Shown here: positions 1 through 6,001 of the stretch, in pieces | Layout of the letters: each line of letters begins with the position of its first letter | Numbering within the stretch: the first letter of the stretch is position 1 | From: Lysobacteraceae bacterium | Lineage (GTDB): Bacteria > Pseudomonadota > Gammaproteobacteria > Xanthomonadales > Xanthomonadaceae | Direction: 5' to 3' | Assembly: GCA_003505795.1 (NCBI GenBank) | Contig: DNXT01000242.1 | Coordinates: 1-10,441 of the forward strand | DNA length: 10,441 nucleotides | Program-made: the position numbers and the translations under genes | The notes under the pieces: model-generated | The model's input: only the letters and a program-made list of their open reading frames with translations | Databases searched by the model: none | Told to the model about the DNA's origin: nothing

Positions 1-783
1 ATGCCGCGGCCGCTCCTGGATGCCGTCGCGGGCCGGCGCCGCGCGCTCCGGGCCGGCATTCCTGCCCACCATCAGCAGCAACTGCCGGCCGTCCAGCGGC
101 GTACCGCCCTCGACGAAGCCGTCCGCCTCCCGGATCGCGAAACCATCGCCCCACCACAGCGACGGATCCACCGCCACGTAGCGCGCGAACGCCTGCGGCG
201 TCGAGAACAGCGCATGCAGCACGAACAGGCCGCCGTACGAATGGCCCCACAGCGTCTGCCGGCCGCGGTCGATCTTCGCCCGCTGCTCCACCTGCGGCTT
301 GATCGCGGTCTCGATCAGCGCCAGGAACGCATCGGCGCCGCCGCTGCGCCGCTCGGGCGCGATCGGGTCGGTCTCGGCCGCCCCGTCGCTGCGCGTTGGC
401 GGCGTGTAGTCGAAGGCGCGCCCGCCCGGGTCGATGCGCAGGTCGTTGTCGTAGGCCAGCAGCGCCAGCACCGGCGGCGTGCCGCCCGCGGCCAGCGCCT
501 CCAGCATGGCCGCGTCCAGTTCCATCAGCGCGGCGTTGCCATCCAGCAGGTAGACCACCGGCCAGCCCGACGCGGGCGGCGCGGCCCTGGGAATCGCCAG
601 CCGCACCCGGTAGCGGCGCTCGCCGTCCGCCGACGCCACGCGCACGTCGTCGAAGCGGTAGGCCGGCGTGCCGGTATCGGCGACGGTGGTACCGATCCGC
701 CGCGACAGGTCCGGTTGCGCCTGCAATGGCGGCGCGAGCAGCAGCCAGACCCCGATCCACAGTATTCCCCAGCAATGCTTCAT
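1..783 (-). CDS. Siderophore esterase-like alpha/beta hydrolase (IroE/Fes family), partial at left edge
   Basis: Reading leftward from the ATG at 783, 261 codons are open with no stop before the edge, so the C terminus is missing. Residues 1-22 (MKHCWGILWIGVWLLLAPPLQA) look like a signal peptide cut before Q23, which puts the enzyme in the periplasm. A beta-strand 'VVYLLDGN' near residues 76-83 and the nucleophile elbow G-H-S-Y-G-G at 180-185 (Ser182) followed by 'LFVLHALF' match the IroE/Fes/BesA esterases. These open the trilactone backbone of enterobactin-type siderophores to release iron. The block 'AVDPSLWWGDG' near 204-214 is also typical. In IroE the catalytic His lies about 100 residues after the Ser, so here it would be beyond the edge. 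The gene follows the FepA-type receptor by 88 bases on the same strand, which supports a siderophore role. A purine-rich GGGCGGGAA about 5 bases before the ATG can serve as ribosome binding site. A general carboxylesterase is the main alternative. Confidence 0.88.
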   Translation of the reverse strand, partial: MKHCWGILWIGVWLLLAPPLQAQPDLSRRIGTTVADTGTPAYRFDDVRVASADGERRYRVRLAIPRAAPPASGWPVVYLLDGNAALMELDAAMLEALAAGGTPPVLALLAYDNDLRIDPGGRAFDYTPPTRSDGAAETDPIAPERRSGGADAFLALIETAIKPQVEQRAKIDRGRQTLWGHSYGGLFVLHALFSTPQAFARYVAVDPSLWWGDGFAIREADGFVEGGTPLDGRQLLLMVGRNAGPERAAPARDGIQERPRH

Positions 784-819
784 GGTCGTTCCCGCCCTCG
801 GTTTCGATCGTTCCAGCCG

Positions 820-845
820 CCCGGCCGCCGAGCATGCCGGCCGGG
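820..845 (-). other. GC-only hairpin between receptor and esterase genes
   Basis: CCCGGCCG at 820-827 and CGGCCGGG at 838-845 form a perfect 8-bp stem with a 10-base loop, inside the 88-base gap between the two iron-uptake genes. No run of T follows on the minus strand, so it does not look like a complete intrinsic terminator. It could protect the receptor mRNA end or reduce downstream expression. GC-rich DNA yields such stems by chance, so the role is open. Confidence 0.35.
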
Positions 846-871
846 TCGTGCCGCGCGCAGGTCGCGCCTGC

Positions 872-3118
872 TCAGAAGCCCAGGGTCAAGCTGGTCCAGT
901 AGGCGCGGCCGGGCTCGTTGTAGGTGGCCGCGCCGGCGCTGCTGGCGCGGCTGCCTTCGCGGAACACGCGCTTGTCGGCGAGGTTGTTGACGCCGAAGCC
1001 GAGGCTGATCGCGTCGGTGATGCGGTAGCGCCCGCTCGCGCTCCACAGCGAGTACGCGCCCAGGGTATCGCACGGGCCGAGGTCCGCGGTGCCGCAGACC
1101 GGCTCGTTGTTGCGGTCGCGCGTGGCCTGCTCCTGCCTGCCGTAGAAGGTGGCCATCAACGAGAACGACAGCTGTTCGGTCGGTCGCCAGTCCAGCGCGG
1201 TGTTGAAGGTGTATTCGGGGATGACCGACAGCGGCTGGCCGGTCTGCTCGTTCTTGTTGTCGAGCATCCAGGTCAGGTTGGTGTTCCAGCTCAGCGTCCG
1301 GCCGCGCTCGCCCAGCAGCGGCATCCGGAAGTTGCCCTCCAGGCCCTGGACCAGCGCCTTGGACGCGTTCACCCACTGGTAGACGTAGGCGCTGCCGGCG
1401 GTCTCGTAGTAGTCGCTGTAGCCGGCCACGATCTTGTCGTCGTAGTCGTTGTGGAAGTAGGTCAGCGACGCGTGGTAGCCGTTGTCCGGCAGCCACTCCA
1501 CGCCGATCTCCTTGTTGATGCTGGTTTCCGAGTCGAGGTCGGCGTTGCCCTGGATGTAGCAGCCGCCGCTGCCGGTGTAGTAGTCCGGGCAGCCGTTGCC
1601 GCGGGTGTAGTACAGGTAGTTCGGGTTGGCCTGGTACAGGTTGGGCGCCTTGAACGCGCGCGCGATGCCGCCCTTGACCAGCCAGTCCTCGGCCAGCTTG
1701 AACTGCGCGTTGAGGCTGGGGCCGAGGTTGTCGCCGAACTGGCTGTGATGGTCGAAGCGCAGGCCGGGGGTGAGCGTCAGGCGCTCGCCGAGGTAGATGT
1801 TGTCCTCCACGAACAGCGCGGTCACCTGCTCGTCGGTCTTGCCGCTGCGGGTGCCGGCGTCGATGCCGCCGACGCCGGTGCCCGACTGCGACATCGAGTA
1901 CGGATCGTCCAGGCCGCTGTCGCGGTACTCGAAGCCCAGCGTCCAGATGTGGTCGATGCCGCCGATCACCGACGGGAGGTTGAGCTCGCCGTCGGCCGAA
2001 TAGTCCTTCAGGTTGGAACGGGTCCACACCGGTGCGGCCGCCAGCGAGCCTTCCGGTCCCCCGGCCAGGCCCTCGCTGAGGCGGGTGTTGTCGGTGTCGC
2101 CGTAGGAGAACGTCAGCCGCGAAGTGCCGAAGTCCCACTTGCCGCGGTGGGTGATCGCCGCGTCGCGGCGGATCATGACGTTGGTCTCCGCGCCGATCTT
2201 GTCCTGCACGGTGGCGTTGGAGGTGTTGAGGTATTCGCCGGCGAAGATGTTGCCCTGGCGGCTGAAGCCGGATTCGAGCTCGACGGTCTGGCTCGCGCTC
2301 GGATCCCAGCGCAGCAGGCCCTTGACGTCCTTGTTGCGCACGCCCTCGCGGCCGGCGGCCGGGGTCGCGCCGTTGGAATGCCCGGCGTTGATGTCCGCCG
2401 CATCCGCATCGGTCTTGTTGAGGTTGCCGTACACGCGGAACGACCAGTCGCGCGCGAGCGGGCCGCTGAGGGTGAAGCCGGCGCGCTGGCTGCCGCCCTC
2501 GTCGCCGTGTTCGGGCACCAGCCCGTACATCGTCATCGAGCCGGCGAGGTCGCCGGTGGGTTTCCTGGTGATGATGTTGATCACGCCGCCGGCCGCGCCG
2601 GAGCCGTAGCGTGCCGCCGCCGGGCCGCGCAGGACCTCGATGCGCTCCACCGCCTCGGCCGGCACCCAGTTGGTGTCGCCGCGGCTGTTGCGCTCGCCGG
2701 CCACGCCCATGCGCACCGAATCGCGCGAGCTGACGCGGCGGCCATCGACCAGGATCAGGGTGTTCTCCGGGCCCATGCCGCGCAGGTCGATCTGGCGGTT
2801 GTTGCCATAGGCGCCGGAGGCACTGTTGCCGGTCAGGTTCACGCCCGGCATGGTGCGCAGGATGTCGGCCAGGTCGTTGGCCGGCGGCCGGCGCTCGATG
2901 TCCTCGCGGGTGATGATCGAGGTGCCCAGCGCCTGCTTGGCGATCTGCTCGGCGGTGACGTGCACCGTATCCATCGTCGCTGCCGGCGCGTCGGCCTCCT
3001 CGGCCTGTGCCGCGCCGATCGTGGCGGCCAGGGCGGCGAACAGCGGGACGGACAGCGTGGAACGGGTGCAGCGGAATGCGGGGCGCGCAAGCGCCCGTGA
3101 CCGGCCAGAAGCGGACAT
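872..3118 (-). CDS. fepA: FepA-family TonB-dependent catecholate siderophore receptor
   Basis: This 748-residue protein is close in length to E. coli FepA. A signal peptide spans residues 1-39 (cut after AQA). It is followed by a TonB box-like DTVHVTA at 50-56, a plug domain to about residue 186 and then the beta-barrel. The plug carries FepA signatures in order: 'RTMPGVNLTGNSASG' (88-102), 'RGMGPENTLILVDG' (113-126), 'RGDTNWVPAE' (146-155) and 'RGPAAARYGSGAAGG' (164-178). The barrel keeps 'AGREGVRNKDVKG', 'SRQGNIFAGEY' and 'SINKEIGVEW'. Two close cysteine pairs (C510/C520 and C675/C683) sit in barrel loops, and the last residue is Phe, as needed for outer-membrane assembly. It imports ferric catecholate siderophores using TonB energy. 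The start at 3118 has GAGAGG 7 bases upstream and begins a proper signal peptide; longer in-frame starts do not. The upstream Fur-box promoter implies induction by iron shortage. PfeA/PirA/IroN-type specificity cannot be separated from FepA by eye. Confidence 0.93.
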   Translation of the reverse strand: MSASGRSRALARPAFRCTRSTLSVPLFAALAATIGAAQAEEADAPAATMDTVHVTAEQIAKQALGTSIITREDIERRPPANDLADILRTMPGVNLTGNSASGAYGNNRQIDLRGMGPENTLILVDGRRVSSRDSVRMGVAGERNSRGDTNWVPAEAVERIEVLRGPAAARYGSGAAGGVINIITRKPTGDLAGSMTMYGLVPEHGDEGGSQRAGFTLSGPLARDWSFRVYGNLNKTDADAADINAGHSNGATPAAGREGVRNKDVKGLLRWDPSASQTVELESGFSRQGNIFAGEYLNTSNATVQDKIGAETNVMIRRDAAITHRGKWDFGTSRLTFSYGDTDNTRLSEGLAGGPEGSLAAAPVWTRSNLKDYSADGELNLPSVIGGIDHIWTLGFEYRDSGLDDPYSMSQSGTGVGGIDAGTRSGKTDEQVTALFVEDNIYLGERLTLTPGLRFDHHSQFGDNLGPSLNAQFKLAEDWLVKGGIARAFKAPNLYQANPNYLYYTRGNGCPDYYTGSGGCYIQGNADLDSETSINKEIGVEWLPDNGYHASLTYFHNDYDDKIVAGYSDYYETAGSAYVYQWVNASKALVQGLEGNFRMPLLGERGRTLSWNTNLTWMLDNKNEQTGQPLSVIPEYTFNTALDWRPTEQLSFSLMATFYGRQEQATRDRNNEPVCGTADLGPCDTLGAYSLWSASGRYRITDAISLGFGVNNLADKRVFREGSRASSAGAATYNEPGRAYWTSLTLGF

Positions 3119-3239
3119 GGTGAAACCTCTCGACAGGGGGATGACCACCTCTGGCGAAAGCTTGAGGCGAACGGGTAGCAAAGCGTGCGTGGCTTGGAGA
3201 GCGGCGGGCACCTGCGGGTACCGGCCGTGTCTCGACGCT

Positions 3240-3253
3240 GTCCATCTATGGAC
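3240..3253. promoter_or_regulatory. 14-bp palindrome at the predicted receptor transcription start
   Basis: GTCCATCTATGGAC has perfect 6-base arms around a 2-base centre. It begins 2 bases downstream of the predicted -10 hexamer, so it covers the likely transcription start. A 2-base loop is too tight for an RNA hairpin, so a DNA operator is the more natural reading. No known regulator is recognised. Chance occurrence is possible. Confidence 0.3.
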
Positions 3254-3255
3254 GG

Positions 3256-3283
3256 ATTCTACACAAATGAGATCCGTTATCAA
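3256..3283 (-). promoter_or_regulatory. Sigma70-type promoter of the fepA-esterase unit
   Basis: On the minus strand TTGATA (3283-3278) is spaced 16 bases from TAGAAT (3261-3256). Each hexamer differs from the TTGACA/TATAAT consensus at one position. The stretch is clearly more AT-rich than its surroundings. Transcription would start near 3249, giving a leader of about 130 bases before the fepA ATG at 3118. The Fur-box match lies across the spacer and into the -35 hexamer. Confidence 0.7.
3263..3281. promoter_or_regulatory. Candidate Fur box over the fepA promoter
   Basis: ACAAATGAGATCCGTTATC matches 13 of 19 positions of the Fur-box form GATAATGAGAATCATTATC, including a run of seven (AATGAGA) and the TTATC end. 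It covers most of the promoter spacer and part of the -35 hexamer, so bound Fe-Fur would block RNA polymerase. The downstream gene is a siderophore receptor, the classic Fur target. The match was counted by eye and not scored against a matrix. Confidence 0.65.
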
Positions 3284-3316
3284 AAACGGGGCGGCGGCGA
3301 AAGCGCGCCAAACCCC
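3282..3316 (-). terminator. Candidate intrinsic terminator of gph
   Basis: Read on the minus strand from 3316 to 3288, GGGG...GGCG-cgcttt-CGCC...CCCC can fold into two stacked 4-bp GC stems separated by an internal loop (TTT against GCCG). A G and then TTTTT (3286-3282) follow. It lies 65 bases after the gph stop. The T run overlaps the first two bases of the fepA -35 hexamer, so the end of one unit and the start of the next are packed together. The internal loop weakens the case. Confidence 0.4.
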
Positions 3317-3380
3317 TTGAAAACAGCGGTCGCGCCGGTCATACCAATTCGCTGCGACACAAGGTCGCGGCCACGCCGGC

Positions 3381-4031
3381 TCACAGCGCGAGCAACTCGC
3401 GGAGATCGTCCACCACCGCCACCGCACCGGCCGCTTCCGGATCGAAGCCGCGCAGGTAGCCGTAGCGCACCATCGCCAGCGGCATCGCCGCGGCATGCGC
3501 GGCGGCGGCGTCGGTGGCCGAGTCGCCCACCATCAGGCATTGCGCCGGTGCGTATCCGAACTGACCGGCCAGATGCAGCAGCGGTCGCGCCGCCGGCTTG
3601 CGCTCCGGCAGCGAATCGCCGCCCAGCCACGCGGAAAAACAGCTCGCAAGATCCAGATGCCGCAACAGCGGTTCGACGAAACGGACCGGCTTGTTGGTGC
3701 ACACCGCAAGCGTCGCGCCTTGGTCGCGCAAGCCTTGCAGCGCCTCGCGCGCGCCGGGATAGACGCGCGGGGCGTGCAGCAGGCATTGCCCGTAGTGGCG
3801 CATCATGTCCGGCATCACCGCGTCCACCGTCACCGCGGCGCCCAGCTCGCGCAATGCGGTGGCGGTCAGCACGCGCACGCCTTCGCCGACCCAACCGCGC
3901 ACCGTGGCTTCGTCGACCTGCGGCAGCCGCCATTGACGCAGCGTGAGGTTGAGCGCCTCGGCGATGTCGGAGACGCTGTCGACCAGCGTGCCGTCCAGGT
4001 CGAAGATCACCAGCGGGTAGCGTGGGTTCAT
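3381..4031 (-). CDS. gph: Phosphoglycolate phosphatase-like HAD hydrolase
   Basis: A 216-residue HAD-superfamily phosphatase, close to the usual Gph length. Motif I is FDLDGTLVDS with nucleophile Asp11 and Asp13. Motif II is in 'CTNKP' (Thr112), the motif III lysine is in 'ERKPAARPLL' (Lys145), and motif IV is 'GDSATD' (Asp170, Asp174). The helical cap at about 19-85 fits subfamily IA. Gph hydrolyses 2-phosphoglycolate, notably that formed during repair of oxidised DNA 3' ends. Closely related HAD enzymes (nucleotidases, MupP-type phosphatases) share all these motifs, so the substrate is inferred. An in-frame stop lies shortly upstream of the ATG at 4031, so the start is well bounded, yet no convincing Shine-Dalgarno sequence precedes it. 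It is downstream of dinB on the same strand but separated by 179 bases with REP-like repeats. The ubiG gene that often neighbours gph in gammaproteobacteria is absent here. Confidence 0.88.
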   Translation of the reverse strand: MNPRYPLVIFDLDGTLVDSVSDIAEALNLTLRQWRLPQVDEATVRGWVGEGVRVLTATALRELGAAVTVDAVMPDMMRHYGQCLLHAPRVYPGAREALQGLRDQGATLAVCTNKPVRFVEPLLRHLDLASCFSAWLGGDSLPERKPAARPLLHLAGQFGYAPAQCLMVGDSATDAAAAHAAAMPLAMVRYGYLRGFDPEAAGAVAVVDDLRELLAL

Positions 4032-4095
4032 GTGGCAGCAGCATGCGGGGGGAGTGGCTCAGTTTAAGCGGCGGCGCGCGGACTTCGGCCGTTCG

Positions 4096-4133
4096 CGGGG
4101 AGAGCCCCGTCGGGACTGAAGTCCCTCCCACAA
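4096..4133 (+). repeat. REP-like palindromic repeat, copy 1
   Basis: A small hairpin CGGGG-AGAG-CCCCG (4096-4109) runs directly into a second palindrome, GGGACT-GA-AGTCCC (4112-4125), ending in TCCCACAA. Nearly the same string occurs at 7251-7282. There an A-T pair of the stem is replaced by a G-C pair, which keeps the stem. Intergenic location, palindromic shape and recurrence fit the REP (repetitive extragenic palindromic) class, which is common in Xanthomonadaceae and their relatives. No REP-associated transposase is encoded in this window. Confidence 0.75.
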
Positions 4134-4155
4134 GGATTCAAACAAGCCCGGGAAA

Positions 4156-4186
4156 GGCTCGTCGCGACTGAAGGCGCTCCTACGGA
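4156..4186 (+). repeat. REP-like palindromic repeat, copy 2 (diverged)
   Basis: GTCGCGACTGAAGGCGCTCC (4161-4180) followed by TACGG is a diverged unit in the same orientation as copy 1, whose core it follows by about 50 bases. The stem GCG-a-CT / AG-g-CGC keeps pairing except for one mismatch. Relative to copy 1, one G-C pair of the stem has become C-G. Upstream AAGGCTC resembles the AGAGCCC that precedes the other copies. It lies between dinB (stop at 4211) and gph. Confidence 0.65.
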
Positions 4187-4210
4187 GGGGGCCAAAGCGG
4201 CCGGACGCGA

Positions 4211-5281
4211 TCAATCGACCGGAGTGAACAGGTCCGACTGCACGCCGGCTTCCTCGCGGTCGCGAAATCCCGACAATCCGACGCCGGCGAGGCGATAGCG
4301 GGTGGCGGCCGGCAGCCCGACCCGCTGCAGCAGCGCCAACGCGAGCGCGGTGAACTGCTGCAGCGTGGCCGGCGGCTGTTCGGGGGTATGGCTGCGGGTG
4401 AGGATGCGGAACTGCGCGGTCTTCAGTTTCAGCACCACGGTGCGGCCGACGCGCTCGGTGCGTCGCGTCGCGTTCCAGGTCTTCTCGGCCAGCTCGACGA
4501 TGGCCGGCTCCAGCGCCTCCAGCGGCAGGTCCTCGGAGAACGTGTCCTCGGACGACACCGACTGCACTTCCTGGTCCGGCTCGACCGGGCGTTCGTCGAT
4601 CCCGCGCGCGCGGTTGTAGAGCCGCTGCCCGAAGCTGCCGAAATGCGCCTGCAGCTGCTCCAGCGGATGCTCGCGCAGGTCGCCGACGGTGACGATGCCG
4701 AGCCCGGCGAGCCTGGCTTCCATCACCTTGCCGACGCCCGGCACCCGGTTGACCGGCAGCGGCAGCAGGAACGCGTCCACCCGCGCCGGGGTGATCACGA
4801 ACTGGCCGTCGGGCTTGCGCCAGTCCGAGGCGATCTTGGCGAGGAACTTGTTCGGGGCGATGCCGGCCGAGGCGGTCAGCCCGGTCTCCTCGCGGATCTG
4901 GGCGCGCACCAGCTGCGCGATCTCGGTGGCCACGCGCATCCCGCTCTTGGCTTCGGTGACATCGAGATAGGCCTCGTCCAGCGACAGCGGCTCGACCAGG
5001 TCGGTCTGCCGGTGGAAGATCTCGCGCACCTTTCGCGACACCGCCTTGTAGCGCACGAAGTCCGGCGGCACGAAGATCGCGTCCGGACACAGGCGCTCGG
5101 CGCGCATCGCCGGCATCGCCGAGCGGATGCCGAAGCGGCGCGCCTCGTAGGACGCCGCGCAGACCACCGAGCGGGCGCCGCGCCATGCCACCACCACCGG
5201 CCTTCCGCGCAACGCCGGGTCATCACGCTGCTCCACGGACGCGTAGAACGCATCCATGTCGACGTGAATGATCTTGCGCAT
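4211..5281 (-). CDS. dinB: DNA polymerase IV (Y-family translesion polymerase)
   Basis: The 356-residue protein opens with MRKIIHVDMDAFYASVE. Asp8 and the pair Asp102-Glu103 in 'PLSLDEAYLDVT' supply the metal ligands of Y-family polymerases, and Tyr13 is at the steric-gate position. 'GIAPNKFLAKIASDWRKPDGQ' (140-160) is the conserved palm block, and 'VPGVGK' (180-185) belongs to the helix-hairpin-helix. Residues from about 240 form the little-finger domain. The tail QSDLF (348-352) is a QxDLF-type motif for binding the beta sliding clamp. The enzyme bypasses lesions such as N2-guanine adducts and extends misaligned primers, without proofreading. The gene is divergent from fabA. No Xanthomonas-type LexA site (TTAG-N6-TACTA) is seen upstream, but an unassigned palindrome is. 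All catalytic residues are present, so it should be active. Confidence 0.97.
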   Translation of the reverse strand: MRKIIHVDMDAFYASVEQRDDPALRGRPVVVAWRGARSVVCAASYEARRFGIRSAMPAMRAERLCPDAIFVPPDFVRYKAVSRKVREIFHRQTDLVEPLSLDEAYLDVTEAKSGMRVATEIAQLVRAQIREETGLTASAGIAPNKFLAKIASDWRKPDGQFVITPARVDAFLLPLPVNRVPGVGKVMEARLAGLGIVTVGDLREHPLEQLQAHFGSFGQRLYNRARGIDERPVEPDQEVQSVSSEDTFSEDLPLEALEPAIVELAEKTWNATRRTERVGRTVVLKLKTAQFRILTRSHTPEQPPATLQQFTALALALLQRVGLPAATRYRLAGVGLSGFRDREEAGVQSDLFTPVD

Positions 5282-5297
5282 CGGTGGCTTACCCTAC

Positions 5298-5317
5298 GGT
5301 GGCGAACGTTCGCCGCC
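5298..5317. promoter_or_regulatory. Palindrome upstream of dinB, candidate operator
   Basis: GGCGAACGTTCGCC (5301-5314) is a perfect 14-bp palindrome. With GGT on the left and GCC on the right it extends to 20 bp with one mismatched pair. It lies 20 bases before the dinB start codon and just downstream of a -10-like TATGAT (minus strand, 5323-5318), so it may cover the transcription start. GAAC/GTTC half sites recall LexA operators of Gram-positive bacteria, but those need four bases between the halves and here there are none. The regulator is unknown. Confidence 0.4.
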
Positions 5318-5323
5318 ATCATA
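5318..5323 (-). promoter_or_regulatory. Possible -10 element of dinB
   Basis: TATGAT on the minus strand differs from TATAAT at one position and sits about 37 bases from the dinB start codon. No good -35 hexamer is found 16-18 bases further upstream, so promoter assignment is weak. Confidence 0.3.
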
Positions 5324-5385
5324 AGTCACGCCGATCCCGGCACATGCAGGCGCCCGGCGCAATGCGTCGAAATGGCGCGAAACCC

Positions 5386-5430
5386 CTGAAAACACTACGC
5401 CTGCGTACGGATAAAACGTTTGATTGAACG
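5386..5430 (+). promoter_or_regulatory. Weak candidate promoter and inverted repeat upstream of fabAB
   Basis: CTGAAA (5386-5391) and GATAAA (5410-5415) are 18 bases apart and each matches the sigma70 hexamers at four of six positions. Directly downstream, CGTT-TGATTG-AACG (5417-5430) is a short inverted repeat, well placed for an operator. Unsaturated fatty acid genes are controlled by FabR/FadR in E. coli and DesT in Pseudomonas. The sequence does not clearly match any site known to me, so the controlling factor is not assigned. Confidence 0.3.
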
Positions 5431-5485
5431 CGTGGCGCTCATGCACTCTTGCCGCCTCTTTCGTTCCACGCAGGACATGTCCCAG

Positions 5486-6001
5486 ATGAACCGCATGCAT
5501 GCGTTCTCGCGCGACCAGCTGCTTGCCAGCGCGCGCGGCGAACTGTTCGGACCCGGCCGCGGCCGGCTGCCCAACGACCCGATGCTGATGTTCGACCGCA
5601 TCACCGAGATCCGCGAGGACGGCGGCGCGTACGGCAAGGGCGTGGTGCGCGCGGAGCTGGATATCCGCCCGGACCTGTGGTTCTTCGGCTGCCACTTCAT
5701 CGGCGACCCGGTGATGCCCGGCTGCCTCGGGCTGGATGCGATGTGGCAGCTCACCGGCTTCTTCCTGACCTGGCTGGACGCGCCCGGCAAGGGCCGCGCA
5801 CTCGGCTGCGGTGAGGTGAAGTTCACCGGCCAGGTGCTGCCCGACGCCACGCTGGTCAGCTACGAGATCGACATCAGCCGCGTCATCAACCGCAAGCTGG
5901 TGATGGCGCAGGCCGATGCGCGCATGCTCGTGGACGGACGCGAGATCTATGCCGCCAAGGACCTGCGCGTGGGCCTGTTCACTTCGACGGAGAGCTTCTG
6001 A
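5486..6001 (+). CDS. fabA: 3-hydroxydecanoyl-ACP dehydratase/isomerase
   Basis: The 171-residue protein matches FabA throughout: 'LLASARGELFG' near the N terminus, then 'DLWFFGCHFIGDPVMPGCLGLDAMWQL' with the catalytic His70 and Asp84, 'GEVKFTGQVLP', and the C-terminal 'KDLRVGLF'. FabA dehydrates 3-hydroxydecanoyl-ACP and isomerises trans-2- to cis-3-decenoyl-ACP, the branch point to unsaturated fatty acids in the cytoplasm. The start at 5486 gives E. coli-like length and active-site numbering, with GCAGGA 10 bases upstream. Other in-frame starts are less likely. The ATG at 5477 is too close to that site, while ATG 5441 and TTG 5420 would add a tail without family similarity. The stop overlaps the fabB start by one base, so the two genes form an operon. 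Confidence 0.97.
   Translation: MNRMHAFSRDQLLASARGELFGPGRGRLPNDPMLMFDRITEIREDGGAYGKGVVRAELDIRPDLWFFGCHFIGDPVMPGCLGLDAMWQLTGFFLTWLDAPGKGRALGCGEVKFTGQVLPDATLVSYEIDISRVINRKLVMAQADARMLVDGREIYAAKDLRVGLFTSTESF

Noticed and set aside
1..990. Plus-strand open frame of 329 codons at the left edge
   Set aside because: It is antisense to the esterase, which has a signal peptide and the GHSYGG motif. Its own translation is Arg-rich and lacks any family feature.
668..3100. Long plus-strand open frame of 810 codons opposite the receptor gene
   Set aside because: It lies antisense to a receptor with unmistakable FepA motifs, has Ala/Val/Arg-rich low-complexity content and no recognisable domain. High GC makes stop codons rare in this frame.
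780..3245. Minus-strand open frame of 821 codons overlapping the receptor in another frame
   Set aside because: Arg/Pro/Ala-rich translation without domains, overlapping a well-supported gene on the same strand. It is a GC-driven shadow.
3119..3496. Longer receptor start, extending the frame up to 3496
   Set aside because: It would bury the signal peptide 126 residues inside the protein and overlap the gph gene and the promoter. The ATG at 3118 has a good ribosome binding site and starts the signal peptide.
4032..4210. CRISPR-like or tRNA content in the gap holding repeated motifs
   Set aside because: There are only two diverged palindromic units with irregular spacing and no spacers of fixed length, and no cloverleaf was recognised. 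REP-like repeats explain the pattern.
5282..5350. LexA (SOS) box before dinB
   Set aside because: No TTAG-N6-TACTA, no CTGT-N8-ACAG and no GAAC-N4-GTTC was found. The GAACGTTC palindrome lacks the needed spacing.
5420..5485. Upstream fabA starts at TTG 5420 and ATG 5441
   Set aside because: They would add 15-22 residues absent from the family and have no ribosome binding site. The start at 5486 gives the standard length and active-site numbering.
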